Assembly: GCA_036734085.1 (NCBI GenBank)
Contig: DAIMZF010000055.1
Coordinates: 1-20,060, forward strand
Source: J038 sp036734085
Lineage (GTDB): Bacteria > Chloroflexota > Anaerolineae > Aggregatilineales > Phototrophicaceae
Direction of reading: 5' to 3'
Length of the DNA: 20,060 bases
Part shown: one piece after another, positions 1 through 8,199 of the stretch
Layout: the number at the start of each line of letters is the position of its first letter
Numbering within the stretch: position 1 is the first letter of the stretch
Notes under the pieces: generated by a model
Databases searched by the model: none
Told to the model about the DNA's origin: nothing
What the model saw: the letters and a program-made list of their open reading frames with translations, nothing else
Made by a program: the position numbers and the translations under genes

Positions 1-393
1 TGGGTGCTGGTAGCACTCGGCCTGGTGCTAATTCTGCTCCTTCAGATTGTGCGCGAAGCCTACACCGGCCCGGATTTGCTTGGCGTGGCGATTGTGTCCG
101 TTTTAGGCTGGCTGGCGCTGTGGTTCGAGCGTGAAGAAAAGGGTAAAATCTTCCTTGAACGTCTGCTGGCATCGCCGCGCCCGTCGCGCCTGTCCGTGCT
201 GATTGTGTGGGCGTGCTTCGGCGTCGGGCTGGCACTCGGTTGGCAGATTCCGCCCATGCTGGAAGCCAGCATCCCGCCTGTCACCGCGCTGGAAGTCGGC
301 TTTGTGGTGTTAGGCTTTGGCTGGTTGCCCTTCCTCACGGTATGGATTGCCGCCCATGCCCTAGAGCGTGAAGCGCGGCGGCTGGACATTTAA
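1..393 (+). CDS. Multi-pass membrane protein, C-terminal part (5' end outside window)
   Basis: The reading frame is open from the first base, so the true start is probably upstream; a GTG at position 4 is possible but has no visible ribosome binding site. About 130 codons are present. I see four hydrophobic stretches: roughly residues 3-16 (VALGLVLILLLQ), 24-40 (LLGVAIVSVLGWLALW), 63-80 (SVLIVWACFGVGLALGW) and 97-118 (VGFVVLGFGWLPFLTVW). A short charged loop (FEREEKGK) follows the second and a charged tail (EREARRLDI) ends the protein. I do not recognise the family. The SGNH hydrolase starts 30 bases downstream on the same strand, so the two are probably co-transcribed. Confidence 0.7.
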   Translation, partial: WVLVALGLVLILLLQIVREAYTGPDLLGVAIVSVLGWLALWFEREEKGKIFLERLLASPRPSRLSVLIVWACFGVGLALGWQIPPMLEASIPPVTALEVGFVVLGFGWLPFLTVWIAAHALEREARRLDI

Positions 394-423
394 AATTTAT
401 CGTCATCCCAAACAGGAGACACT

Positions 424-1047
424 ATGTTCATCACAGCCCATCAAACAATTTTGTTTCAGGGGGATAGCATCACCGATTGCGGACGGGTGTACAACGACCC
501 AACCTCAATGGGCTTCGGCTACGCGGCGATGGCTTCCGCCTGGCTGGACGCAACCTACCCGCACCTCAACCTCCGCTTTTACAATCGGGGCATTAGCGGC
601 CACACCGTAAAAGACCTTAAAGGGCGCTGGCAGGCGGATTGTCTCGACCTTCAGCCGGATTGGGTGTCTATCCTCATCGGCATTAACGACACATGGCGGC
701 GCTACGCCAATAATGACCCCACCAGCGCGGACGAATACGAATCCAACTATCGCGCCATCCTGCAATCCGCACACAGCGCGTTAAATTGTCGCTTCATCCT
801 GCTGGAACCGTTCCTGTTGCAAGTCACGCCGGAGCATGAGGCATGGCGCGAAGACCTGGACGCAAAAATCCATGTCGTGCGCCGCCTGGCACGGGAGTTC
901 AACGCGCTGTTTGTGCCGTTTGATGGGCTGTTCGCCGCCGTGAGTGGGACGCGGCCTCCGGCGTTTTGGGCGGAGGACGGTGTGCATCCGTCCAACGCGG
1001 GGCACGCGCTCATGGCGCAGGCGTGGTTAAATGCCATCGGGGGTTAA
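424..1047 (+). CDS. SGNH/GDSL-family hydrolase (lipase/esterase type)
   Basis: This 207-residue protein carries all the SGNH hydrolase blocks. Block I is QGDSIT with the nucleophile Ser15. Block II is NRGISG (Asn54-Gly59). Block III is GIND (Gly86-Asp89) with the oxyanion-hole Asn88. Block V is DGVH with Asp185 and His188. Length and motif spacing fit the small cytoplasmic SGNH hydrolases that cleave ester or acetyl groups from carbohydrates and lipids; the substrate cannot be read from sequence. There is no signal peptide, so action in the cytoplasm is likely. An AGGAG sits 7 bases before the ATG and supports this start. The gene follows the membrane protein by 30 bases, probably in one transcript, and converges on the operon ending at 1095. 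Confidence 0.9.
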   Translation: MFITAHQTILFQGDSITDCGRVYNDPTSMGFGYAAMASAWLDATYPHLNLRFYNRGISGHTVKDLKGRWQADCLDLQPDWVSILIGINDTWRRYANNDPTSADEYESNYRAILQSAHSALNCRFILLEPFLLQVTPEHEAWREDLDAKIHVVRRLAREFNALFVPFDGLFAAVSGTRPPAFWAEDGVHPSNAGHALMAQAWLNAIGG

Positions 1048-1054
1048 AAAATGC

Positions 1055-1080
1055 GGGGAGCGCAATTGAACGCACTCCCC
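1055..1080 (-). terminator. Rho-independent terminator of the 5221-1095 operon
   Basis: Read on the minus strand, GGGGAGTGCG pairs with TGCGCTCCCC (10 pairs, two of them G-U) around a TTCAAT loop. A run of six T follows after three bases (complement of 1046-1051). It lies 14 bases past the stop codon of the 578-residue gene. On the plus strand the hairpin is slightly weaker and the downstream sequence is not a clean T-run, but it may also stop transcription from the hydrolase gene. Confidence 0.8.
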
Positions 1081-1094
1081 ACGATAAAACAGTT

Positions 1095-2831
1095 TTATTC
1101 GATGCCCGCAAACGTCAGCGTCAGGCGGATGGCCGTGCCGCCATCGGTGGGGGCAGTGGTGATAGACGCACTATCAAACACCGATAAAGCCATGCCCGCC
1201 ATAGCCGCGTTCATCGCATCTTCGCCGGAAAGCATCTCGGTCATCGCGGCGGATACCGTCGCAAATGGCGGGAAGTTAACCAACCAGACCGATGTTGTGC
1301 CCGGCAGGAACAACGAAGACTCGAACCCGTAGACGGTTAAATCCGTCAGCGTCGCCGCGCCATCTGTTTCACCGCCCATAAAGGCCACATCACCGCTATC
1401 ACCCACAAGGATGAGGTCGCCGTCGGTGGCGATGCTAAAGCTCAGTGCGGCGGGGTCGTAGACCAACGCGCCGAACGGCACATTCAGCACGCCGTCCTCA
1501 AACGTCGCCGGGTTGAAGATGTCCGTGAAGATACCGGCCACACGCTCGACAATCACATCGGTCACGTCCGCATCACGGGAGCGCAAAATCGCGTTAACGC
1601 CAACAGAGGCTTCGCTTGTCTGTTCGTTAACGTCAAATGTCAGATACGTCACAAAATCGCTGTTGAGGGCGTTCATCGCCGTGTTGAATTCCACGCCGAA
1701 GGTGCCTTCAAAGCTCAAGCGCACGAATGTGGCCGCGTCACTCAGGCGGAACGGCTCAATATCGCGCAGGGCTTCCGGGTCGGTGGAAGCGATGAGGGCT
1801 TCCAGCAGGCCGATTGACTCAATCGCCGCCCGCCCAATATCGCCTAAGCCACTCCCCTGCACCAACAGCCCGGCGGAGGCAGGCACGCGCTCCAGCAGGG
1901 CAAGGTCTACGGCGGGCGCGTTAAGGCTGGTAAAGGCCGACCCCGTCGTGGAAATATCCAGCACCAGCGCCCGATCACTGATGATGACCGCGCCCAATGC
2001 AAAGCGCCCGATGGCGTCCGAGATGACGCCCGGCTCCAGCAGTTCCGGCGGCAGGGTAATCCCTGTTTCCGGCCCCACCAGCAACGGCAGGAATGACCCC
2101 ACCAAATCAAGCAGATTGGTTAAATCCACATAGGCGGCGATGTTGTAATCTGTACGCGGCAGGGTGTTCAGCGTCAGGTCGAACGCCTCCGATTGCGCCA
2201 GGCTGGGCACTTCTGCACCCGGCAGGACAACATCAGCGAAGTTATTGCCTAAAACGCCATACAAAAGCGCGTCTTCCGTGATGACAAAAGCCGGTTGAAA
2301 GCGCAAGGCAGGTTCATACAGAATCACGCCGTCTTCTTCCGTGCGGGTGATGGCTTCCGTCTGGAGCAAGTCACCGATAGCGGACTGCACGAAGGCATCT
2401 GCCAGGTCTTGGTCAACGACGGAAAACGCGAAGATAAACGGCTGGTCGCCGCCGCCACCAAACAGCAGGTTTTCCACTGCCGGGATGTAGAGCGCCGCCG
2501 TATCACCCAACCACGGGCGCACCGCGACATCAAAGTTAACATCCGGGCCCAGTGCGTCATTAAACAACACAGAGACACTTTCTACACCTATCAGGTCTTG
2601 CGCGGTCGTGCCCAGCGCGGCGGCGATGTTGCCAATCACCGCGTCGAAAGTGTCAAAATAGCCATCGTCCGTGCGGATGGCGGCAAAAACAGATGTGCCA
2701 TCCGGCGCATAAGCGGCCAGTGCGGTCAGGTCGTTTAAGTCTGTGCCTTGTTCCACCGTTCGGGCGGATGCACCACCGATAACGGCGGTCATCAGCGCCA
2801 ACAGCGTTAAAAATAGGGTTATTCGCTTCAT
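1095..2831 (-). CDS. Exported DUF3352-like protein (578 aa)
   Basis: The N-terminus is a clear Sec signal peptide: basic MKR, a hydrophobic core at residues 5-19 and a likely cleavage after ASA at 21-23. The mature start (LTALAAYAPDGTSVFAAIRT) matches in pattern the same region of the upstream gene product (LTDTARYFPAETLAYVSIRT). Further parallels are a DxxLYG-type strand before a SLAQSEAF/SLLDNANF segment and a YNIAAYVD/YNIFAYVD motif. The two are therefore paralogues. The 'pa.t.ay..irtd' opening is typical of the DUF3352 family of bacterial extracytoplasmic proteins, whose function is unknown. There is no lipobox and no C-terminal membrane segment, so the product is predicted to be released. 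It is second in an operon: 41 bases follow the stop of the first gene, with AAGGAG at 2844-2849 some 12 bases before the ATG. A strong terminator follows. Unlike its partner it has no thioredoxin domain. Confidence 0.75.
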   Translation of the reverse strand: MKRITLFLTLLALMTAVIGGASARTVEQGTDLNDLTALAAYAPDGTSVFAAIRTDDGYFDTFDAVIGNIAAALGTTAQDLIGVESVSVLFNDALGPDVNFDVAVRPWLGDTAALYIPAVENLLFGGGGDQPFIFAFSVVDQDLADAFVQSAIGDLLQTEAITRTEEDGVILYEPALRFQPAFVITEDALLYGVLGNNFADVVLPGAEVPSLAQSEAFDLTLNTLPRTDYNIAAYVDLTNLLDLVGSFLPLLVGPETGITLPPELLEPGVISDAIGRFALGAVIISDRALVLDISTTGSAFTSLNAPAVDLALLERVPASAGLLVQGSGLGDIGRAAIESIGLLEALIASTDPEALRDIEPFRLSDAATFVRLSFEGTFGVEFNTAMNALNSDFVTYLTFDVNEQTSEASVGVNAILRSRDADVTDVIVERVAGIFTDIFNPATFEDGVLNVPFGALVYDPAALSFSIATDGDLILVGDSGDVAFMGGETDGAATLTDLTVYGFESSLFLPGTTSVWLVNFPPFATVSAAMTEMLSGEDAMNAAMAGMALSVFDSASITTAPTDGGTAIRLTLTFAGIE

Positions 2832-2872
2832 CAGGGTTTTACACTCCTTGTTGATCGTTTTTTATCAGGTGC

Positions 2873-5221
2873 TTATTCATTCGCGGCTTCGATAATCTCG
2901 GCCAGGACATCATACGGGATGCCACCCGTTGCAAAGCCGGGCACAATCTCTAAGTCGCCGCCGCCATAGCGCACCCGTACACCAGGCGTACCACTAACAT
3001 CTGTGGTTGCCGCAATCTCGGTATTGATGCTGTGCGCGGTCGCGTTGGGCGCACACGTCAAAAGCTCATTCACATCAAACCCTAGCTGGGTAGACAGGGT
3101 AACAGCGTCGAATGTGTCGTTGATAGCCACATCAAACAGGATGTCTTTTGCGATCCAGTAGGCTTCATCGCCGCCGATTGTCCCGCTACATTCCAGCAAT
3201 TGCGCGAACTGTACGCTGGTATCCCCCAGCACCGGGTAGGTGCGGTATTCATACTGCGCCAAACCTGTAGCGACAAAATCCGTCACAAATTGGCTCACGA
3301 CATCTTCGTTATAGGTCTGGCAGAAGCCACAGAAGAAGTCCGAGAACACCACCACCGTAATCGGTGCATCCGGGTTGCCCAGAATCATCGTACCATCATC
3401 AGCTTTGGAGTAGCCCATCGCGTTATAGTTCAACGTAGGGACAAAAGCAGAACTTTCTTCCGTCATCGGCGGCATCGGGAAGTCGTAAGGCACACTTTCC
3501 GGCAAAGTCAGCGTCAGGCGAGAGACAACCGCGCCATCCGCGCCTGTGTTCTGGCTGATGGTGGCGCTCTCCAGTTGAGCAATCATAAATTGCAGAATGT
3601 CCGCATCCGGGCCGATGAGCGGCGCTACAGCGTCGATAGATTCCGCCAACGACACCGCGTTCACGTACCATACGCTGGCCGCATCCGCCAGGAAGAACGA
3701 CTGCGCGTATTGATACACCGGGTTATTGGCTAAGGAGTCGTCGCTGGGGTTCAGTGCGAAGTCCACACTCGGCGCTGTGCCGATGGCGAACACGTCCTCA
3801 TTCGCCCCGATGCGGAACGTTAGCTCCGGTGAGGCGATGCTGGACGGCGGGAAGCCCACAATCTCCGACAGAATCGCCGGGAACAGGTCAGGGTAGCTCA
3901 GGGAATTATCTTCCGTCAGGCCACCCAGACGGTACAGCCCATCCGCGCGGATGAGGCCATTAATCACATTTGTGGCCGCGTCGGTATCGGTCACAGTGGC
4001 GACCATCGCTACATCAAACGAGAACAGCAGGTCGGACGGCACACCGATTAAGCTCATCGCCAGCGTGTAGTCTTCCGTGACATAGTTGATGATATCCTGC
4101 TCTAAATTCAGCCCGGTAAAGCCAGCAAACACCGGGATGAGTGTATTCTTCAGCAGGCCGCCGATGTTGATGGTGCTCAGGTCAACTTCCGGCAATTCGG
4201 GTTCCATCGGCATCGGGACGCCGTTCATCTCCATAGAGCCAATCGTCGCAAAGTCCTGCAACAACGGCGCGATGGCATCCAGTGACGCGATGAACCCGGC
4301 GAAGTCTTGCGCTAAGTTGGCATCATGGATGAGGAGTTGGGTGTAGCCGGGCAGATAGGCGGCAAAATCCAGGTCAACCGGCGTTTGTACAACATCGGAA
4401 GCCCCACCAGCGATGCTGGCAACATCCAGCGACAGCGTGCGCCCGTCGAAGACCGTCGCGCCCAACGCGAGAACGCCTAAATCCTGCGATGTCACACTGG
4501 CAGGCAGGGTTACGGCACCGCCGCTATCCTGCATCGCCAGCGCCAGCGTCATGATCGCGCCTGCATCCACATAAGCGAAGATGTTGTACTCGTCTTCCGG
4601 CAATGCAGACCGGGCGGCAGTGAAGTTCGCGTTATCCAGCAAGGAAGGGTCTTGGGCTAAGGCACTGGTCATCACAGCCAGGTTATCCAGCCCGAAGAAA
4701 ACGACATCATCAGTCACCACGGCGTAGTCACCAAAGCGACTCTCGATGACGGTGTAACCGTCTTCTTCAGTGATGATAATCTCCAAAAACTCATCATCAC
4801 TAACATCGGCTAACAGGGCGTCCTTATCAGTGATTTCTACGGCAGTAAGGGTGCTACCATTGCCATCCAGCACACCGAAGGCCAGCGTATCCCCCAGCCA
4901 TGTGATCTCGTCGGTATCAATCAGTGGGCCACCAACATCTGCAAGCAACACACCAAAAGGCGTAACTTCCATGTTAGGCGGGATTATCGCCCCTTGTGAA
5001 TTGGCATCAATCAATGCGAGAAAATCTTGTAAGGCTTGGGTGTAGCCCTCATCCGTGCGGATGCTGACATAAGCTAAAGTCTCTGCGGGGAAGTAACGGG
5101 CGGTATCGGTTAAATCGTCGGTGGGTATGGCACTGGCAGGCTGGTTCATCAACCCCAACAAGCCGAAGGCCAGCGCCCCAATAATGTACAAGTTTAAAAG
5201 ACGTTTTTTCATACGCTTCAT
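2873..5221 (-). CDS. Exported DUF3352-like protein fused to a DsbA-like thioredoxin domain (782 aa)
   Basis: A signal peptide (basic MKRMKKR, hydrophobic core 10-25, cleavage likely after ASA at 29-31) leads a DUF3352-like region of about 560 residues, paralogous to the next gene. From about residue 605 the protein changes to a DsbA/Thioredoxin_4-type domain. It has NPDAPITVVVFSDFFCGFC with the active site Cys631-Gly-Phe-Cys634, a helical insertion, and the cis-proline loop SGTPGV with Pro746. The fold follows the DsbA layout (NPDAPVTIV.F.D..C..C, later GTP). Known members oxidise or isomerise disulfides outside the membrane; a redox role here is inferred from the intact CxxC and cis-Pro. GAGAGG lies 3 bases before the first ATG, but a second ATG at codon 4 is also possible. 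The gene leads a two-gene operon. Confidence 0.8.
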   Translation of the reverse strand: MKRMKKRLLNLYIIGALAFGLLGLMNQPASAIPTDDLTDTARYFPAETLAYVSIRTDEGYTQALQDFLALIDANSQGAIIPPNMEVTPFGVLLADVGGPLIDTDEITWLGDTLAFGVLDGNGSTLTAVEITDKDALLADVSDDEFLEIIITEEDGYTVIESRFGDYAVVTDDVVFFGLDNLAVMTSALAQDPSLLDNANFTAARSALPEDEYNIFAYVDAGAIMTLALAMQDSGGAVTLPASVTSQDLGVLALGATVFDGRTLSLDVASIAGGASDVVQTPVDLDFAAYLPGYTQLLIHDANLAQDFAGFIASLDAIAPLLQDFATIGSMEMNGVPMPMEPELPEVDLSTINIGGLLKNTLIPVFAGFTGLNLEQDIINYVTEDYTLAMSLIGVPSDLLFSFDVAMVATVTDTDAATNVINGLIRADGLYRLGGLTEDNSLSYPDLFPAILSEIVGFPPSSIASPELTFRIGANEDVFAIGTAPSVDFALNPSDDSLANNPVYQYAQSFFLADAASVWYVNAVSLAESIDAVAPLIGPDADILQFMIAQLESATISQNTGADGAVVSRLTLTLPESVPYDFPMPPMTEESSAFVPTLNYNAMGYSKADDGTMILGNPDAPITVVVFSDFFCGFCQTYNEDVVSQFVTDFVATGLAQYEYRTYPVLGDTSVQFAQLLECSGTIGGDEAYWIAKDILFDVAINDTFDAVTLSTQLGFDVNELLTCAPNATAHSINTEIAATTDVSGTPGVRVRYGGGDLEIVPGFATGGIPYDVLAEIIEAANE

Positions 5222-5270
5222 TATCCTCTCACTGCTTTAAATTGAACGTTCTGTTCTGTGGTCTATCCCC

Positions 5271-5276
5271 ATTATA
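5271..5276 (-). promoter_or_regulatory. Likely -10 box for the DUF3352-like operon
   Basis: The minus strand reads TATAAT exactly, about 50 bases before the start codon at 5221. The -35 region (TCAGCA, 18-base spacer) is a poor match. The -10 is flanked by overlapping short inverted repeats: CCCC-ATTATA-GGGG at 5267-5280, and TAGGGG-CAAC-CCCCTA at 5275-5290. These could be an operator or an incidental hairpin. The rest of the 5222-5365 gap shows nothing else convincing. Confidence 0.45.
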
Positions 5277-5365
5277 GGGGCAACCCCCTAAATGTGCTGA
5301 TGAACACACGCTTAGAGGAGATACAAAACGAGTACGCATTAAAGGGTGTGAGAGTTGCGCGTTTT

Positions 5366-7252
5366 TTAAGTATCAGGCATCGCAGGCGTCGCAGGCATCA
5401 CCCGCAAGGTGACGGTAAACGTGGTGCGTCCCGGCTGGCTCTTATAGGTCGCGCTCCCGCCGTGTTGTTCCGCGCTGGTTTTGACGATAGCCAGCCCCAT
5501 GCCCGTGCCTTGTATCGCGCCGACGTTGCTCCCGCGCACAAACGCGGCGAATAAATCCGGTGTTTCCGGTGGGATGCCGATGCCTTCGTCGGTCACGCTC
5601 AATTGGGCAAAATCGCCCTTCCGCACCAGTTCAACGCCGATGTTCGTGCCCACCGGCGCATATTTAGCCGCGTTGCCCAGCAGGTTCGTCATGATGTGGC
5701 GGATGAGGTCGCCATCCACATACACGCCGCTAAAGTTGCCCGTTATCACCATTGAAACGCGGTGATCGTGCGCTTTAGCATCGCTGAATTCCGCCACATG
5801 GTCTTTGATAATCTGCGCTAAATCTGTTTTATTAGGCTTAAATTCCAGCATCCCCGCGTTCGCCCGGCTCAGCAGAAGCAGGTCGTCAATCATCGCAACC
5901 ATATGCTGGATTTGATCGCGCACCTTCTGCAGATGATACTTGCGCCGTTCTTCCGTCAGGCGGTCACTGTATTTGTCGAAAATATCAATAGAAGATTGAA
6001 TCACGGCCAACGGCGTGCGGAACTCGTGCGACATCATCGCCACAAAGCCATCACGCAAGGCGCGGATTTGTCGTTCTTTTTCCAGTTCAACCTTCAACTG
6101 CCGGGCATGATGGCGCTCGGTCACATCGTTGATAATCAGCAGTGCCGCTTCGCGTCCTTCAAACAGGATTTTAGCCGCGCTGATGTCTACTCGTAGCCGT
6201 TGCCCGTGAATCGTCTGGATTTCCGTCTCGCCCTGCGCCACACCACTTTTGTTGAACTGTTGCATAATGACACTGTATTCTTCGGATTGGTCGCCTATCT
6301 GGATGAGTTCCGCCACGTTAAGGTGCGGCATATTCTCCGCCTGCACCAGCCGACTCCATGCCGCGTTGTTATACAGAATTTTTTGTTCCGGTTGGCTGAA
6401 CACCACAATCGCGGATTGTGACATCTCCGTGATGACGCGGTAACGTTCTTCACTTTCCCGCAGGGCTTTTTCCGCCCGGCGGCTTTGGGTGATGTCCGTC
6501 ATCATCACAATCACCGCTTTAGTACCGCCGTAATCTATTAACTGGGATTGTGAACGCACATACACCACAGAATCATAGACTATCAGGGCATATTCCGTTG
6601 CCGGGAGCGTGGTCACGTTCTCATTTTTATATTGTGCTATCCGCCGCTCAAGTTCTTCTTCATCCGCCGATGACACCACCTTAAAATCGCGCAGATATTC
6701 CGGCAATTCGTCTTCGGTATGTACGCGGAAGAGCTTCAGCGCGGCGCGATTGCTATACAGCCGCCGCGTATCCGTGAAGCAAAATACCAGCACTGCCGCC
6801 GGGACAGCTTCCAGCAGGGTTTTATAATTAACATCGGATTGATTTTGTTGGTTCTCCGCATTTTGACGCCGCACGATTTCCGCTTCCAACGCCGCCTTGA
6901 TTTCCTCAAAGCTCTGCGCTTCTTTATCGCGGATGCGCGTCAGCACCCACACCACACCCATCATCAGGATTAAGAACGCGAATGACGTAGGGATGTAAGT
7001 AAAATCCCCACTTTTAAAAAAGTGCTGGAGCGTCATCCCCACACCCGCGATGATGACCGCGAAAAAACTGAACATATTGCCAGCAACAATGCCCACCAAA
7101 CCGATGAAAGCCATGTAAACATATAAATCAGCCGGGAAGTTCACCACGCTGGTGATGGCAACAGCCAGAATAGCCAGTCCAGTAAGCCGCAATAAACGCT
7201 GTCGTGTGGAAGGAGTTAAGTTGATGTAACGCTGAATATCAAATTTCTGCAT
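5366..7252 (-). CDS. Membrane-bound sensor histidine kinase with two PAS domains (orphan)
   Basis: Four hydrophobic segments lie near residues 22-38, 43-59, 61-76 and 90-106. They are followed by a helical linker rich in Glu, Gln and Ala (107-140). Two PAS domains follow (about 142-256 and 265-380), the second ending in a PAC-like DVTERHHA. The HisKA dimerisation domain has the H-box SHEFRTP with phospho-acceptor His409. The HATPase domain has the N-box Asn523xxxAsn527 (NLLGNAAKYAP), G1 box DEGIGIPP (Asp555) and G2 box GTGMGLAIVK (582-591). All catalytic motifs are intact, so it should autophosphorylate. No receiver domain is fused and no response regulator lies in the window. The short four-helix N-terminus without a large outer loop suggests sensing within the membrane or, through PAS, in the cytoplasm. 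No good SD precedes the ATG, which sits 17 bases from a symmetric repeat at 7269-7287. Confidence 0.93.
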   Translation of the reverse strand: MQKFDIQRYINLTPSTRQRLLRLTGLAILAVAITSVVNFPADLYVYMAFIGLVGIVAGNMFSFFAVIIAGVGMTLQHFFKSGDFTYIPTSFAFLILMMGVVWVLTRIRDKEAQSFEEIKAALEAEIVRRQNAENQQNQSDVNYKTLLEAVPAAVLVFCFTDTRRLYSNRAALKLFRVHTEDELPEYLRDFKVVSSADEEELERRIAQYKNENVTTLPATEYALIVYDSVVYVRSQSQLIDYGGTKAVIVMMTDITQSRRAEKALRESEERYRVITEMSQSAIVVFSQPEQKILYNNAAWSRLVQAENMPHLNVAELIQIGDQSEEYSVIMQQFNKSGVAQGETEIQTIHGQRLRVDISAAKILFEGREAALLIINDVTERHHARQLKVELEKERQIRALRDGFVAMMSHEFRTPLAVIQSSIDIFDKYSDRLTEERRKYHLQKVRDQIQHMVAMIDDLLLLSRANAGMLEFKPNKTDLAQIIKDHVAEFSDAKAHDHRVSMVITGNFSGVYVDGDLIRHIMTNLLGNAAKYAPVGTNIGVELVRKGDFAQLSVTDEGIGIPPETPDLFAAFVRGSNVGAIQGTGMGLAIVKTSAEQHGGSATYKSQPGRTTFTVTLRVMPATPAMPDT

Positions 7253-7268
7253 GGTGGAATTCTTTAAT

Positions 7269-7287
7269 GTTATACGCCCAGTATAAC
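7269..7287. promoter_or_regulatory. Perfect inverted repeat in a divergent promoter region
   Basis: GTTATAC-GCCCA-GTATAAC is a perfect 7-bp inverted repeat in the 81-base gap between two divergently transcribed genes. Each arm gives a -10-like TATAAC on opposite strands (plus 7282-7287, minus 7274-7269), so the repeat may be two back-to-back -10 boxes or an operator. No good -35 is seen for either direction. Confidence 0.45.
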
Positions 7288-7333
7288 GAGTTTTATTAAT
7301 TTCCTGTGTAAAGGATACCAGAAAGGATAAGTC

Positions 7334-8140
7334 ATGAATAGCATTTCCACATTACACGCCTTGCGCCAACATCTCGACATCACCCCAACCGCCGATGATG
7401 ACCGCCTGTGGGCGGCGTTGTTGGCCGCTACCGCCCACATGGAACGCCTGACGCAACGGTGGTTTTTACCCCGTGTCGCCACCCTCCCGCACAGCGTCAC
7501 GCCCAACGCCCCGCACAGCATCACACTCACACGCGATTTGCTGACTTTGCAGGCCGTCACATCCAATAGCGGCACAGCCTACACACCGGACGACTTCGAC
7601 ATATTGGACGGCGGCAGTTTGCTTCGTTTAAAGGGGATGCGCTTCTTCACCTGGCAATCCAGCCGGGTGGATGCCTTGCAGGTGTCCGGTGTGTGGGTGT
7701 ACCACACCGCGCCCGCGTCCGCCTGGCGAGAGACACGCTCGACCGTCTTCACCGCATCCATCAGCGCCGACGATGACACCATCCCGGTGCAATCCGCTAA
7801 TGCGCCGGATGGAGATAACCAGACACCGCGCTTTCAGGTCGGCCAATTGCTCCGCATCGGCGCGGAATATGTCACTGTGCTGGCGGTGGAAGCGACTGAG
7901 CCAGCCACCGAAGACGCCGAGCCGGACACCTTGCGGGTATTGCGCGGGGTCAACGGCACGCAGGCCGCCGCGCATTCTGCCGGGACACCCATTAGCCGCT
8001 TTCAGCCCCCGCCAGATGTGATGCGTCTGGCGACCCGATGGGCGGCGTGGCTGTACCGTGAGCCGGACTATGTCGGCTTGGGCGATGCCCCCCCTGCCCT
8101 GGAACCGGCGGCTTTGGCCTTGCGCCGCTTGAGTGTTTAA
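7334..8140 (+). CDS. Phage head-tail connector-like protein (gp6-like), isolated
   Basis: This 268-residue protein has no signal peptide. Its first 50 residues (LHALRQHLDI..TADDDRLWAALLAATAHMERLTQRWFLPR) match the style of the gp6-like head-tail connector family: a short helical LRxHL segment, DDxLxxALLxAA, then ER.T.R.F.PR. Residues about 165-225 form a beta-rich insert (QVGQLLRIGAEYVTVLAV, then LRVLRGVNGTQAAAHSAGTPI) of a kind common in phage structural proteins. The end (PPPDVMRLATRWAAWLYREPD) resembles the helix that closes connector proteins. These are pattern judgements, not database hits. An AAAGGA six bases before the ATG supports the start. No terminase, portal, capsid or integrase is nearby. 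Codon and base use look like the neighbours, so a recent insertion is not evident. It could be a domesticated or remnant phage gene. Confidence 0.55.
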   Translation: MNSISTLHALRQHLDITPTADDDRLWAALLAATAHMERLTQRWFLPRVATLPHSVTPNAPHSITLTRDLLTLQAVTSNSGTAYTPDDFDILDGGSLLRLKGMRFFTWQSSRVDALQVSGVWVYHTAPASAWRETRSTVFTASISADDDTIPVQSANAPDGDNQTPRFQVGQLLRIGAEYVTVLAVEATEPATEDAEPDTLRVLRGVNGTQAAAHSAGTPISRFQPPPDVMRLATRWAAWLYREPDYVGLGDAPPALEPAALALRRLSV

Positions 8141-8144
8141 TGCA

Positions 8145-8175
8145 AACAGGCGGAGCATAATAACCTCCGCCTGTT
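8145..8175. terminator. Hairpin between convergent genes
   Basis: AACAGGCGGAG and CTCCGCCTGTT form a perfect 11-bp stem with a 9-base loop (CATAATAAC). It starts 5 bases after the stop of the connector-like gene and lies 24 bases past the stop of the convergent AAA+ gene. Neither side has a long T-run, so it is probably a modest bidirectional terminator or a 3'-end stabiliser. Confidence 0.65.
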
Positions 8176-8199
8176 GTTCCTGTCATTATGGGGGTTAGC

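Noticed and set aside
1513..2133. Long plus-strand open frame (206 codons) opposite the 578-aa gene
   Set aside because: The product is low-complexity Ser/Arg/Thr-rich with no family features and lies wholly within a convincing exported protein on the other strand.
5222..5365. Terminator or small RNA after the histidine kinase gene
   Set aside because: The only hairpins here are short and overlap the promoter-like TATAAT of the next operon; none follows the kinase stop with a T-run in the right direction.
7334..8140. Prophage
   Set aside because: A single connector-like gene among ordinary chromosomal genes; no terminase, portal, capsid, tail, integrase or attachment repeats seen.
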